Positions 1 to 6,543 of a stretch of DNA of 9,800 nt are shown here, one piece after another. The stretch covers positions 1 through 9,800 of the forward strand of contig CAZZBP010000070.1 in the NCBI GenBank assembly GCA_964652755.1. Reading direction: 5' to 3'. The position numbers and the translations under genes are program-made. The notes below the pieces were generated by a model that was given only the letters and a program-made list of their open reading frames with translations, did not search any database and was not told the DNA's origin. Origin of the DNA: UBA11795 sp964652755 (GTDB lineage: Bacteria; Chloroflexota; Dehalococcoidia; Lucifugimonadales; UBA826). Position 1 is the stretch's first letter; each line of letters starts with the position of its first letter.

Positions 1-2
1 TT

Positions 3-107
3 ACCAAAGAGTACTATATCAACGATGCGGGAACTCAGGTTGAGGTGCTTGCCCGCTCTGCTTATCTACGCTACTGCGAAGCTCTTGGTGAACAGATTGA
101 AGAAATC
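3..107 (+). pseudogene. argS: Arginyl-tRNA synthetase fragment fused in frame to the aminotransferase
   Basis: The frame from base 3 reads TKEYYINDAGTQVEVLAR and then SAYLRYCEALGEQIEEI. The YYINDAG-x-Q-[VI]-E-VLA-[RK]-S block followed by a RY-x-x-LG helix is characteristic of the catalytic (Rossmann) domain of many bacterial ArgS proteins, just after the HIGH-type motif. In a normal ArgS the protein would go on for several hundred residues, through the KMSKS-like region and the anticodon-binding domain. Here it passes straight into class-III aminotransferase sequence at about 105-113 without a stop or frameshift. The upstream ArgS part lies outside the window, so I cannot tell whether it is a truncated gene, a true fusion or an assembly join. 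The ArgS identity is read from the motif and is fairly secure; the breakpoint is approximate. Confidence 0.75.
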
Positions 108-1439
108 AAACAACAGGCGGCAGAACATTTCTGGCCACATAGTGCTCAGGCGGGCGATATGTCCGAAAGTGGTGTGCGGATAGTTAACAGGGGCAAGGGT
201 GTATGGGTTGAGGACGCTGTCGGGGACCAGTGGTTTGACCTTATCTCCTCTATGTACTTGGTCAATATTGGGCATGGAAGGTCCGAAATCGCTGAAGCAG
301 TTTATGAACAAATGAAAGCCATTAGTTACTCACCTGGAGCGACTGTAACACCAGCTACTTCACAGCTTTCCGCCAAAGTCGCCAGCTTGTCTCCAGATAA
401 GGATTCGAGGGTATTCTTTGTTAGCGGAGGATCAGAAGCAGTGGAAACTGCCATTAAGATGGCGAAGCAATACCACTACAACAATGGCGATGCGGGCAGA
501 TGGAAGGTCTTGAGTAGACAAGGGTCATATCATGGTTCGACTCACATGTGTATGAGCCTCGCTCAACAAGGAACCAATGTTGCTCCATTTGGGCCGCTTG
601 TTCCGGGCAATATTCATATTGCGAACCATAATAGTTATCGTGGTATTTGTAATGACGGAGAAGGGAACTGTAACCTCGAATGTGCGAAAGAGGTCGACCG
701 AGCCATAGAGCATGCCGGCCCCGGAACCGTCGCAGCTTTCATTGGTGAACCGGTTTCAGCCGCTTCAGGAACACATATTCCTCACCCGGATTACTGGCCT
801 ATGCTCAGAGAGATCTGCGACAAGCATGGAGTCATCATGATCTGTGACGAAGTCATAAATGGATTTGGTAGGACTGGAAAGATGTTTGCCACTGAGCATT
901 GGGGAGTTCAACCAGATATTTTCACAGTTGCTAAGGCTCTTACCAGCGGATATCTTCCTGTCGGAGCCGCTATAGCAAGTAAGAAAATCTCCGACGCTTT
1001 TATTGGCGACGAGGATAAGACCTTCCGTCATCTGATCACATTTGGAGGAAACCCTCCTACCGCTGCTGCAGGTTTAGCGAATTTGAAGATAATGGAAGAA
1101 GAGGGGATGGTAGAGAACTCAGCAAATATGGGAGATCATCTTTACCAGCGGCTTCAAAGATTGTATGAGCATTCTATAGTCGGAGACGTCAGAGGAGGCC
1201 TTGGCCTTATGGCTGAAGTCGAATTAGTGAAAGACCGGGACACTAAAGCACCATTTTCAAAAGACGACAAACTAGGCGACAAAGTCGGAGCCTTGTTCAG
1301 GGATCACAACATACTGGGCCGCCTGGGCAGGGGAGGGGGTATCCCAATTTACCCACCTCTCTGTGTTACCAAGGACGAAATTGATGACCTCGTGGATAGG
1401 TTGGATTCTGTATTAGGTAAGATTCAAAGCCAAATCTAA
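3..1439 (+). CDS. Class-III PLP-dependent aminotransferase, 5'-partial, with ArgS-like N-terminal leader
   Basis: This is a fold-type I, class-III aminotransferase that moves an amino group between an amine or amino acid and a keto acid using PLP in the cytosol. The substrate cannot be read from the sequence; omega-amino-acid:pyruvate-like enzymes are the closest feel. Counting from GTG at 45 (464 aa), I see the phosphate-binding SGGSEAVETA at 127-136, the SYHGST cofactor-stacking motif at 161-166, Asp268 in ICDEV (contacts the pyridine N), the Schiff-base Lys297 in TVAKALTSGYLPVGA, and a C-terminal PPLCVT segment at 437-442. A Cys-spaced insert (Cys202, 209, 213) is seen in related enzymes. 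Aminotransferase homology begins at about AAEHFWPHS (residue 25). The residues before that match arginyl-tRNA synthetase, and the frame stays open to base 3, so GTG45 is probably not a true start. ATG159 is the first internal Met downstream but would cut into the domain. The family assignment is firm; the true N-terminus is unknown. Confidence 0.9.
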   Translation, partial: TKEYYINDAGTQVEVLARSAYLRYCEALGEQIEEIKQQAAEHFWPHSAQAGDMSESGVRIVNRGKGVWVEDAVGDQWFDLISSMYLVNIGHGRSEIAEAVYEQMKAISYSPGATVTPATSQLSAKVASLSPDKDSRVFFVSGGSEAVETAIKMAKQYHYNNGDAGRWKVLSRQGSYHGSTHMCMSLAQQGTNVAPFGPLVPGNIHIANHNSYRGICNDGEGNCNLECAKEVDRAIEHAGPGTVAAFIGEPVSAASGTHIPHPDYWPMLREICDKHGVIMICDEVINGFGRTGKMFATEHWGVQPDIFTVAKALTSGYLPVGAAIASKKISDAFIGDEDKTFRHLITFGGNPPTAAAGLANLKIMEEEGMVENSANMGDHLYQRLQRLYEHSIVGDVRGGLGLMAEVELVKDRDTKAPFSKDDKLGDKVGALFRDHNILGRLGRGGGIPIYPPLCVTKDEIDDLVDRLDSVLGKIQSQI

Positions 1440-1462
1440 TACCCGGGATAAATTCGGGTATT
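1438..1462 (+). terminator. Small hairpin overlapping the aminotransferase stop codon
   Basis: Bases 1438-1445 (aatacccg) are the exact reverse complement of 1455-1462 (cgggtatt), with a 9-base loop. The left arm overlaps the TAA stop codon at 1437-1439. No run of T follows (cgtagtcc), so this may protect or slow rather than terminate. The stronger hairpin further on is the better terminator. Confidence 0.4.
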
Positions 1463-1507
1463 CGTAGTCCCTAGGAAAGACAGAGGACTACCCTTATTGT
1501 GCATATG

Positions 1508-1563
1508 GGAAGCTAAGGACACACAAGATTGCAACTTGAGTGTCCCTAGCTTCCTTGGCTTTT
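1508..1563 (+). terminator. Strong stem-loop between convergent genes, likely rho-independent terminator
   Basis: Bases 1508-1522 pair with 1540-1554 over 15 positions with one A/C mismatch (1516/1546). After an A/A mismatch (1523/1539), a further 4 pairs (1524-1527 with 1535-1538) extend the stem, closing a 7-base loop. On the + strand it is followed by the T-rich ttggctttt (1555-1563), as expected for termination of the aminotransferase transcript. It lies just beyond the end of the minus-strand M19 gene (stop at 1570-1572), so it could also mark the end of that transcript, although no T-tract follows in that direction. Confidence 0.7.
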
Positions 1564-1569
1564 CAGATG

Positions 1570-2601
1570 TCACCAGACTGCCTGATATACCCGTAGCCAG
1601 TTTTGACTGAATACCGCGTCCAGTTCGTCATCATCCCAGTCACGTTCCCTTAGAGCACTCACCACATTTCCCAACTGGCTGATATTTTCGAAGCCTTTCA
1701 CAAAGCGTCTTGGCCCTGCATCTTGAGCGTCAGTGCCAAATATAGACCTGTCTCTAACATCGGACATGCCCCATGTGAAATCTGGTCCCAGTCCGATATG
1801 ATCGATTCCTACGAGATTTCTCATATACTCAAGGTGCCTCACCATGTCATGGCTTGTTCCCAAAGGTGTCTCATGAACCTGAGCCATGTCCTTACCCCGC
1901 ATAACAAAGTCATTAATTGCATTTATACCTATAACACCACCGGTTTTAGCAATCAATATGATCATCTCGTCACTTAAGTTTCGACTGCTGTTGGCTATTG
2001 CCCGTGCATTGCCATGGCTGCAAATTACAGGGACACCCTCTGATATCTCCAAGGCATCCATGCTAGCTTTATCACCTGTGTGTCCACCTATATCTAGAAT
2101 GATGTTAAGTCGATGTATTTCTTCCACCAATGTCCTTCCAGCCTTGCTCAACCCGACATGACCGTCAATTGCTCCTCCGCCAAAAACATTGGCAATTTGA
2201 TAGGCAATTCCGCAAATCCTGAGGCCTAGTTCCTTGTACGCCCGCAGCTGAGTTTGGGGTTTTGGACTCCACCAATCGTTGACGCCTTGGCGTCCATTGC
2301 TCAGCTCATTTCCCGATTGCCAACCGGCAATAATGCCCAATTTACCTCGATTGTTCGATTCGAAAATATCCTGGATATCCTTGACCAGCAGAACCTTCTC
2401 GTGATGTTCGTCAATAAACTCGTGTAGTTCTGAAAACCCACGCAGGCCGGAATCGTCTAAAGAGAGATGGCAGCAATTGACACCAACATCCCTCATCATT
2501 TCCATATATTCTTCTGACAAAATAGACGAGTCTAACCCGTTTATGATTAGGGAAGATTTCAGAAACAACGCGGCAGACTCGTTCTCTTCTGTTGTAGCCA
2601 T
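1570..2601 (-). CDS. Peptidase M19 (membrane dipeptidase-like) family metallohydrolase
   Basis: A 343-residue protein of the M19 renal/membrane dipeptidase family (TIM-barrel amidohydrolases that hydrolyse dipeptides and some beta-lactams with a two-metal site). No signal peptide is visible, so it is probably cytosolic. Family landmarks in order: an N-terminal strand IINGLDSS (19-26), AGWQSGNEL (92-100), GLSKAGRTLVEEIHRLNIILDIGGHTG (in two parts, 150-164 and 165-176), PVICSHGNARAI (191-202), RNLSDE (207-212) and HIGLGPDF (268-275). Retained candidate ligands are His174, His196 and Asp274, plus Arg207. The usual HxD after the first strand is replaced by L-D-S (23-25), and the bridging Glu by Gln95. 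From memory, a subfamily with this pattern (DGL... and GFQ/GWQ) exists, so this may be a subfamily trait rather than damage. ATG2601 has a clear AGAGGTGA Shine-Dalgarno at 2618-2611, 9 bases upstream. Catalytic activity on dipeptides is uncertain. Confidence 0.85.
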   Translation of the reverse strand: MATTEENESAALFLKSSLIINGLDSSILSEEYMEMMRDVGVNCCHLSLDDSGLRGFSELHEFIDEHHEKVLLVKDIQDIFESNNRGKLGIIAGWQSGNELSNGRQGVNDWWSPKPQTQLRAYKELGLRICGIAYQIANVFGGGAIDGHVGLSKAGRTLVEEIHRLNIILDIGGHTGDKASMDALEISEGVPVICSHGNARAIANSSRNLSDEMIILIAKTGGVIGINAINDFVMRGKDMAQVHETPLGTSHDMVRHLEYMRNLVGIDHIGLGPDFTWGMSDVRDRSIFGTDAQDAGPRRFVKGFENISQLGNVVSALRERDWDDDELDAVFSQNWLRVYQAVW

Positions 2602-2610
2602 CCTGATAAA

Positions 2611-2618
2611 TCACCTCT
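2611..2618 (-). promoter_or_regulatory. Shine-Dalgarno fixing the M19 gene start
   Basis: On the minus strand this reads AGAGGTGA, nearly full anti-SD complementarity, 9 bases before ATG2601. It supports that ATG as the start. It also argues for separate translation initiation from the upstream propeller gene, which ends 127 bases away. Confidence 0.7.
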
Positions 2619-2728
2619 AATTAACTAATATATTTCTCATTGCAAAGGTCACTAGTTAGACAATTTCAGTATAAGTAGCTTGAATATGCTACCCCTAGAT
2701 TTGGGTGACTACGTACGGTTGAATGTTA

Positions 2729-4168
2729 TCAATAGGCTCCGGATAAATTGCCGTTGGAAGAGTTAATAAGAAGAACGCCTTCTGCGAAAGCGATGTTTTT
2801 TAAGGCATTAGTGCCATAGTTCTGTTTGCGGTCAAGTTGACCCGTTTCTTGGTCAAACCAATACAGACTGCCTTCTGAGTCTCCCGTCACTACCCAATCC
2901 CCGACCAATATGGGGGAGGCTGAGAAACGTATTTTGGGGCCGCTTAGTTTAAAACTCCAATTTTCGTGCCCTTTTTGCCTGCCGACAGAAAGCATTTCAC
3001 CTTCCATTGACACTGCAAAAAGTAAGTTTTCCTTTATCGCCGGAAAACCGATAAACTTGCTCCTCGGTCGATGAAAGCTCCATATATATCCTCGCTGATG
3101 AGGCATTGTATCTCTCCATCCCCAGGCGAAGGATTGCACTTGGCCCCAACGAACGAACTCGTCGTAGAAGGCTTCTTTCTCATGAGAGTCAATCGCTCTT
3201 AACTTTCCATCCCTCCCAGCTAAATATATATTGCCGTTGGAAAGCGACGTGCCTTCATTACCGGAAGTGTTGAAATATTTGAATCTGAATTTTCCTTCAT
3301 TGCGATCTAACACCCTAAGGTAGTTGTCGTTATAGCTGGCGACAACTACGTTTGCGTCAACAGCTATCCCGGATACTAGACTTCCGGAACCTCCGTAACG
3401 CCACAACTGGTTGCCAGTTTCAATATCTAGAGCATATATATGTCCATCGAGACTACCAGCAAACACCCATTCATTATGTACTGTAAGGGGAGCATATATT
3501 GGTGAGTCGGTCGAATATTTCCAATTAACTGAACCGGTCCTACTGTTCAAACAGTAGATCGTCCCTTCCCTTGAGGCTACGATGACTTTATTTTTGTTCA
3601 TAGCTGGAGCGGAATCAATCGGGGATCCTGTAGATACCGACCAGACAACAGAGCCATAACGAAGATCCAATGCCAACAACTTTCCTGAATATGTTCCCAT
3701 GTAAACAATTCCGTCGGATACGATCGGAGCGGTGAATTGATCCGATTCCGTCTCAAAGCTCCATCGTACTCCCAATGGTGTAATTGAGATATTAGCCGGC
3801 GTCAAACCACTAGCTAAACCACTATGGATGGAATCTTTCTGTATGTTTCTCCAGGCGGGCTCGTAAGTTGGCGAAATTGAAGTCGGCACTTCGGAGACAT
3901 AGATTGGCTCGCCTAATTCAGAGCCTACCAACCAAAATAGCAGTGCAATCCCTATAAAAATAGTGAAGACTAATAATATTCGGCGTACGTTTCTAATTGA
4001 CCGTTTATAGATGAGGTTTCGCGCAGTATGAAAACTTTTGAGTTTTCCTGTCGGTCCAAGATGTTCTGCATTAGAAGGAAGCCGTAATCTGCATTTTGTA
4101 CAAAAAATCTTATCCGTGCGGTTAAGCGTTCCACAAATACGACATTCTATTTGCTGCATTTTTGGCAC
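2729..4168 (-). CDS. Zinc-ribbon, single-TM, PQQ-type beta-propeller protein
   Basis: A 479-residue protein of three parts. Residues 9-26 carry CRIC...CTKC, a four-Cys zinc-ribbon knuckle. Residues 62-83 (ILLVFTIFIGIALLFWLV core) form one membrane helix preceded by a Lys/Arg-rich stretch, which by the positive-inside rule leaves the ribbon cytoplasmic and the rest outside. From about 105 onward are PQQ/BamB-like propeller blades, beginning with WRNIQKDSIHSG and containing repeated G-x-hydrophobic-Y-x-LD...TG...W units (for example 152-176, 202-216, 241-256, 431-443). No PQQ-dehydrogenase catalytic motif is evident, so I read it as a surface-exposed scaffold or sensor rather than an enzyme. 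The start is unclear: GTG4168 has GAGGG only 4 bases upstream, while ATG4159 (three codons in) has the same SD 13 bases upstream. The product would differ by only three residues. It is divergent from the ABC operon, with 341 bases between starts. Its substrate or partner is unknown. Confidence 0.85.
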   Translation of the reverse strand: MPKMQQIECRICGTLNRTDKIFCTKCRLRLPSNAEHLGPTGKLKSFHTARNLIYKRSIRNVRRILLVFTIFIGIALLFWLVGSELGEPIYVSEVPTSISPTYEPAWRNIQKDSIHSGLASGLTPANISITPLGVRWSFETESDQFTAPIVSDGIVYMGTYSGKLLALDLRYGSVVWSVSTGSPIDSAPAMNKNKVIVASREGTIYCLNSRTGSVNWKYSTDSPIYAPLTVHNEWVFAGSLDGHIYALDIETGNQLWRYGGSGSLVSGIAVDANVVVASYNDNYLRVLDRNEGKFRFKYFNTSGNEGTSLSNGNIYLAGRDGKLRAIDSHEKEAFYDEFVRWGQVQSFAWGWRDTMPHQRGYIWSFHRPRSKFIGFPAIKENLLFAVSMEGEMLSVGRQKGHENWSFKLSGPKIRFSASPILVGDWVVTGDSEGSLYWFDQETGQLDRKQNYGTNALKNIAFAEGVLLINSSNGNLSGAY

Positions 4169-4373
4169 TTTGCCCTCATCCAGCTCGGGTTAGACTGGAA
4201 CGCATCTTTGTTTAAGGTCCTTGAGTCACACAACAATTTTTAGACAAATACCGCCACTTCTATCCAGCAAGTTTTAAACTCAACTACATTTATTGTAAGA
4301 CTAATCCTATGTAAAATTTATCTCACAACCCGATTCAGTTCACGGTTAAAAACCTAGTTTGTTCGATTAACAG

Positions 4374-4402
4374 TTGCACAGCTTCGAAAGTCCGATTACA
4401 CT
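4374..4402 (+). promoter_or_regulatory. Candidate sigma70-type promoter for the ABC importer operon
   Basis: TTGCAC (4374-4379) and TACACT (4397-4402) are separated by exactly 17 bases. The match to TTGACA/TATAAT is moderate (3 of 6 and 4 of 6), so the support comes mainly from the spacing and the position upstream of the binding-protein gene. It would give a leader of roughly 100 bases. Confidence 0.3.
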
Positions 4403-4494
4403 GCAGTTTGGAAAAAAGTTCCGTGCTAGCCTAATCGATTGAATCGTTGTGAATTAGGAATGGTTAGCAGCAACAAGTGAAAGAATTTACGAAC

Positions 4495-4500
4495 GGAGGG
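4495..4500 (+). promoter_or_regulatory. Shine-Dalgarno that decides the binding-protein start
   Basis: GGAGGG lies 9 bases before ATG4510. The longer frame from GTG4477 would place this site inside the coding region and add 11 polar residues before a good signal peptide, so ATG4510 is the start I choose. Confidence 0.8.
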
Positions 4501-4509
4501 TTAGTCTAC

Positions 4510-6453
4510 ATGCCTTTAATCAGATCAAGCGCCTTATTTCTCGTGCTTTCGGTTTTGAGCATTTCCCTACTTTTCCAAATCGGTTGCTCTTCTGACTCCG
4601 AAGTGGAAATAGTAGAAGTCATTAAGGAAGTTCCGGTTGAAAAAGAGGTGATTAAAGAGGTTGAGGTCCCCGGTGAAACAATCACAGTCACCAAAGAGGT
4701 GATTAAAGAGGTTGAGGTCCCCGGTGAGACGGAGGTCGTAGAGAAAGAAGTGATTAAAGAGGTTGAGGTTGTAAAGGAAGTTCTAGTTCAGCCCGACGTG
4801 GCACCTGATACGTCAGCAGGCATGAGCAAGCTTCATCCGGACGTCCAATCTATAGTCGACGACCTTGGAATATCCGACAGGTTAGGTGTCCCTGGTCCTT
4901 CCGACAACGAACCCTCTTTCGGGGGGAATGTCTTTACCCGGGGTCTAGAGCCTAAAAGCTTTGATCAGCATCAGTACTCCAGCTACAGGCTTAGGATGAC
5001 TAACAGCTATAGCCAGCAGCGGTTATTGCGATACGAAGCGGGAGCAGGAAAATCCCCCACGACTTTTAACGTAGTCCCCTACATCTCGGAGAGCTACTCG
5101 GTCTCAGTCGACGTTCTAAAATATAGCTTTGTGTTGAGAGATAACGTTCACTTCCACGACGTCGCGCCTGTAAATGGGCGAGCCCTTACTGCTGGTGACT
5201 TTGTCTGGACTATTGATCGGATAAAGGCGAAGCCGGACACTGCTGTCCAGCAAAACGGCTGGCTATCGAAAGCGACTTCTTGGGAAGCACCGGCCGACAA
5301 CTTATTAACAATTGAGCTCTCAGAACCAGTGGCAGCCTTCCTACAGTTCATGGGTAGGACACTTATGGAACCTCTAGCAAATGAGATGGAGGCTAAGTGT
5401 CAGGATTTCGCGCAGCCAGAATGCTCCCACGTAGGAACTGGTCCGTGGCAGTTCCATGAATACAAGCCTGGAACCAGTACAGAACATAGGCGGAACTCAA
5501 ATTACTGGGAGAGGCCTTATCCATACATAGAGAGCGTAACTCAGATATTCTTCGGGGACGAAAGATCCGAAGACGCAGCATTCCGGACAGGAAAACTTGA
5601 TCTGCTAGGTATTGAAACCTGTGGAATCAGTGGAGAGCGTTTCCGTGCCCTCAGTGAATCCAATCCGGATAGCCTCTATCCATCCTTTATAGACACGTTC
5701 AACCGACGTTCCGTTTGGATGAAATCTGATCGCCCTCCTTTTGATGATGTAAACGTACGCCGAGCAGTATCGATGTCTGTGGACAGAGAAGGCTGGGTGA
5801 AGAGTGTTTTGGGAGACTACGGCATCCCGTTCGGAAGTTACCTGTACTACGGTAACGACTATTGGCTTCCAGATTCGGAATTTGGTGAGGCCCAGAAATA
5901 CATAACTTATGATCCAGAGGGAGCGAAGGAACTACTGGCCCAGGCCGGTTACAAGCCCGGCGATTTGACTGTCGACTTCATTTCCACAACTGGATATGGT
6001 GAACGGATAGCGGCTGAAGCGGAATTGATGGCTGGTTTTCTTAAGGCGATTGGAATTGAGACCGAATTTAGCATGGTCGACTACGATAGCTTCATTCCGG
6101 TTTGGAGAGATGGAAATTATGAGAACTTGGCATACACCTTCCTAGGTTTTGGTTCTATTCCAGAAGACTGGTTCTGGCGCCCCTGGCATCCAGAGCAGCT
6201 AGGCGTATCGGGCTACGGTGTAGACGATCCAAATTTAACCAAGTTAATTGACGAAATGACTGCGGCAACGGACAAAGAGACCCGAATTAGGACAACTCAG
6301 GAGATGGCCAAGATCATTGCGGAGCAAGCATACTCTGTGCCAGCTCCATCTTGGATATACTTCTACGCTCAAAGCCCTCGGCTAACAAATTACACATACC
6401 ACGATTCCTTTGATAATGGGTATGCGCTTTCGATGGGCTGGATAGAAGACTAG
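4510..6453 (+). CDS. ABC transporter substrate-binding lipoprotein, SBP family 5 (oligopeptide/dipeptide/nickel type)
   Basis: A 647-residue extracytoplasmic solute receptor of the DppA/OppA (SBP_bac_5) family, which hands substrate to the DppB/DppC-type permeases encoded next. Residues 1-25 are a lipoprotein signal peptide with lipobox FQIGC and lipid-attachment Cys26. Residues about 32-95 are a Val/Glu/Lys tether built from 17-residue repeats. The binding domain starts near 135. Family features are YSFVLRDNVHFHD (205-217) with LTAGDFVWTIDRI (226-238), GTGPWQFHEYKPG (309-321) with NYW (331-333), DDVNVRRAVSMSVDRE (412-427) and AKELLAQAGY (472-481). Cys297 and Cys305 are close enough to form a disulfide. 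The substrate is not readable: peptides, opines, nickel-chelates and sugars are all known for this family. The tether style is common, in my recollection, in Chloroflexota binding proteins. Expression is probably highest of the operon, given its own strong SD and the hairpin downstream. Confidence 0.93.
   Translation: MPLIRSSALFLVLSVLSISLLFQIGCSSDSEVEIVEVIKEVPVEKEVIKEVEVPGETITVTKEVIKEVEVPGETEVVEKEVIKEVEVVKEVLVQPDVAPDTSAGMSKLHPDVQSIVDDLGISDRLGVPGPSDNEPSFGGNVFTRGLEPKSFDQHQYSSYRLRMTNSYSQQRLLRYEAGAGKSPTTFNVVPYISESYSVSVDVLKYSFVLRDNVHFHDVAPVNGRALTAGDFVWTIDRIKAKPDTAVQQNGWLSKATSWEAPADNLLTIELSEPVAAFLQFMGRTLMEPLANEMEAKCQDFAQPECSHVGTGPWQFHEYKPGTSTEHRRNSNYWERPYPYIESVTQIFFGDERSEDAAFRTGKLDLLGIETCGISGERFRALSESNPDSLYPSFIDTFNRRSVWMKSDRPPFDDVNVRRAVSMSVDREGWVKSVLGDYGIPFGSYLYYGNDYWLPDSEFGEAQKYITYDPEGAKELLAQAGYKPGDLTVDFISTTGYGERIAAEAELMAGFLKAIGIETEFSMVDYDSFIPVWRDGNYENLAYTFLGFGSIPEDWFWRPWHPEQLGVSGYGVDDPNLTKLIDEMTAATDKETRIRTTQEMAKIIAEQAYSVPAPSWIYFYAQSPRLTNYTYHDSFDNGYALSMGWIED
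4642..4769 (+). repeat. Tandem 51-base (17-codon) repeats encoding the lipoprotein tether
   Basis: A 35-base stretch at 4642-4676 is repeated exactly at 4693-4727. A third, diverged copy begins at 4744 (aaagaagtgattaaagag, through about 4769). All are in the same 51-base register, so each unit is 17 codons and encodes KEVIKEVEVPGET plus four variable residues. The near identity at DNA level suggests recent duplication or slippage, so unit number may vary between strains. Confidence 0.9.
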
Positions 6454-6483
6454 GAGCGTAAAGCTCTCCAGGTTAAGAATTAC

Positions 6484-6529
6484 TGACAGGCAAGGTGGTT
6501 CTGCCACGGCGGGGCCATCTTCCTTGTCA
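6484..6529 (+). promoter_or_regulatory. Intercistronic stem-loop between binding-protein and permease genes
   Basis: Bases 6484-6498 can pair with 6515-6529 over 15 positions, with one C/C mismatch and two G-T wobbles, closing a 16-base loop. There is no T-tract after it. In ABC importer operons, hairpins at this place often protect the upstream binding-protein mRNA and lower permease output, which is the role I infer here. The next ATG is 14 bases after the stem. Confidence 0.5.
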
Positions 6530-6543
6530 CCTGATGGCACAAA

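Larger units (their letters stand above)
4169..4509. other. Divergent intergenic region between the propeller gene and the ABC operon
   Basis: About 340 bases with stop codons in all frames and AT-rich stretches, separating two outward-facing genes, so both promoters should lie here. On the + strand a candidate promoter is at 4374-4402. For the minus-strand gene I found no convincing -35/-10 pair. CGATT occurs four times (4331, 4364, 4393, 4436) at irregular spacing, and AATCGATT at 4433-4440 is a perfect 8-base palindrome. Neither is strong enough to call an operator. No RNA gene was recognised. Confidence 0.6.

Noticed and set aside
534..546. tRNA-like ggttcgactc T-loop
   Set aside because: It lies inside the aminotransferase coding sequence (HGSTH) and no cloverleaf forms around it.
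1465..1490. tagtcc/ggacta inverted repeat as a second terminator
   Set aside because: Six base pairs around a 14-base loop and no T-tract; the hairpin at 1508-1554 is far stronger.
2675..2692. Inverted repeat gtagc/gctac between the propeller and M19 genes as a terminator
   Set aside because: Only 5 bp of stem with an 8-base loop and no T-tract in the minus direction; too weak to call.
4331..4440. Four CGATT copies and the AATCGATT palindrome as an operator array
   Set aside because: Copies are 5 bases long and irregularly spaced (33, 29, 43), which is compatible with chance.
4477..4509. Upstream GTG4477 as the start of the binding protein
   Set aside because: It would put the Shine-Dalgarno inside the gene and place polar residues before a standard lipoprotein signal peptide; ATG4510 is better.
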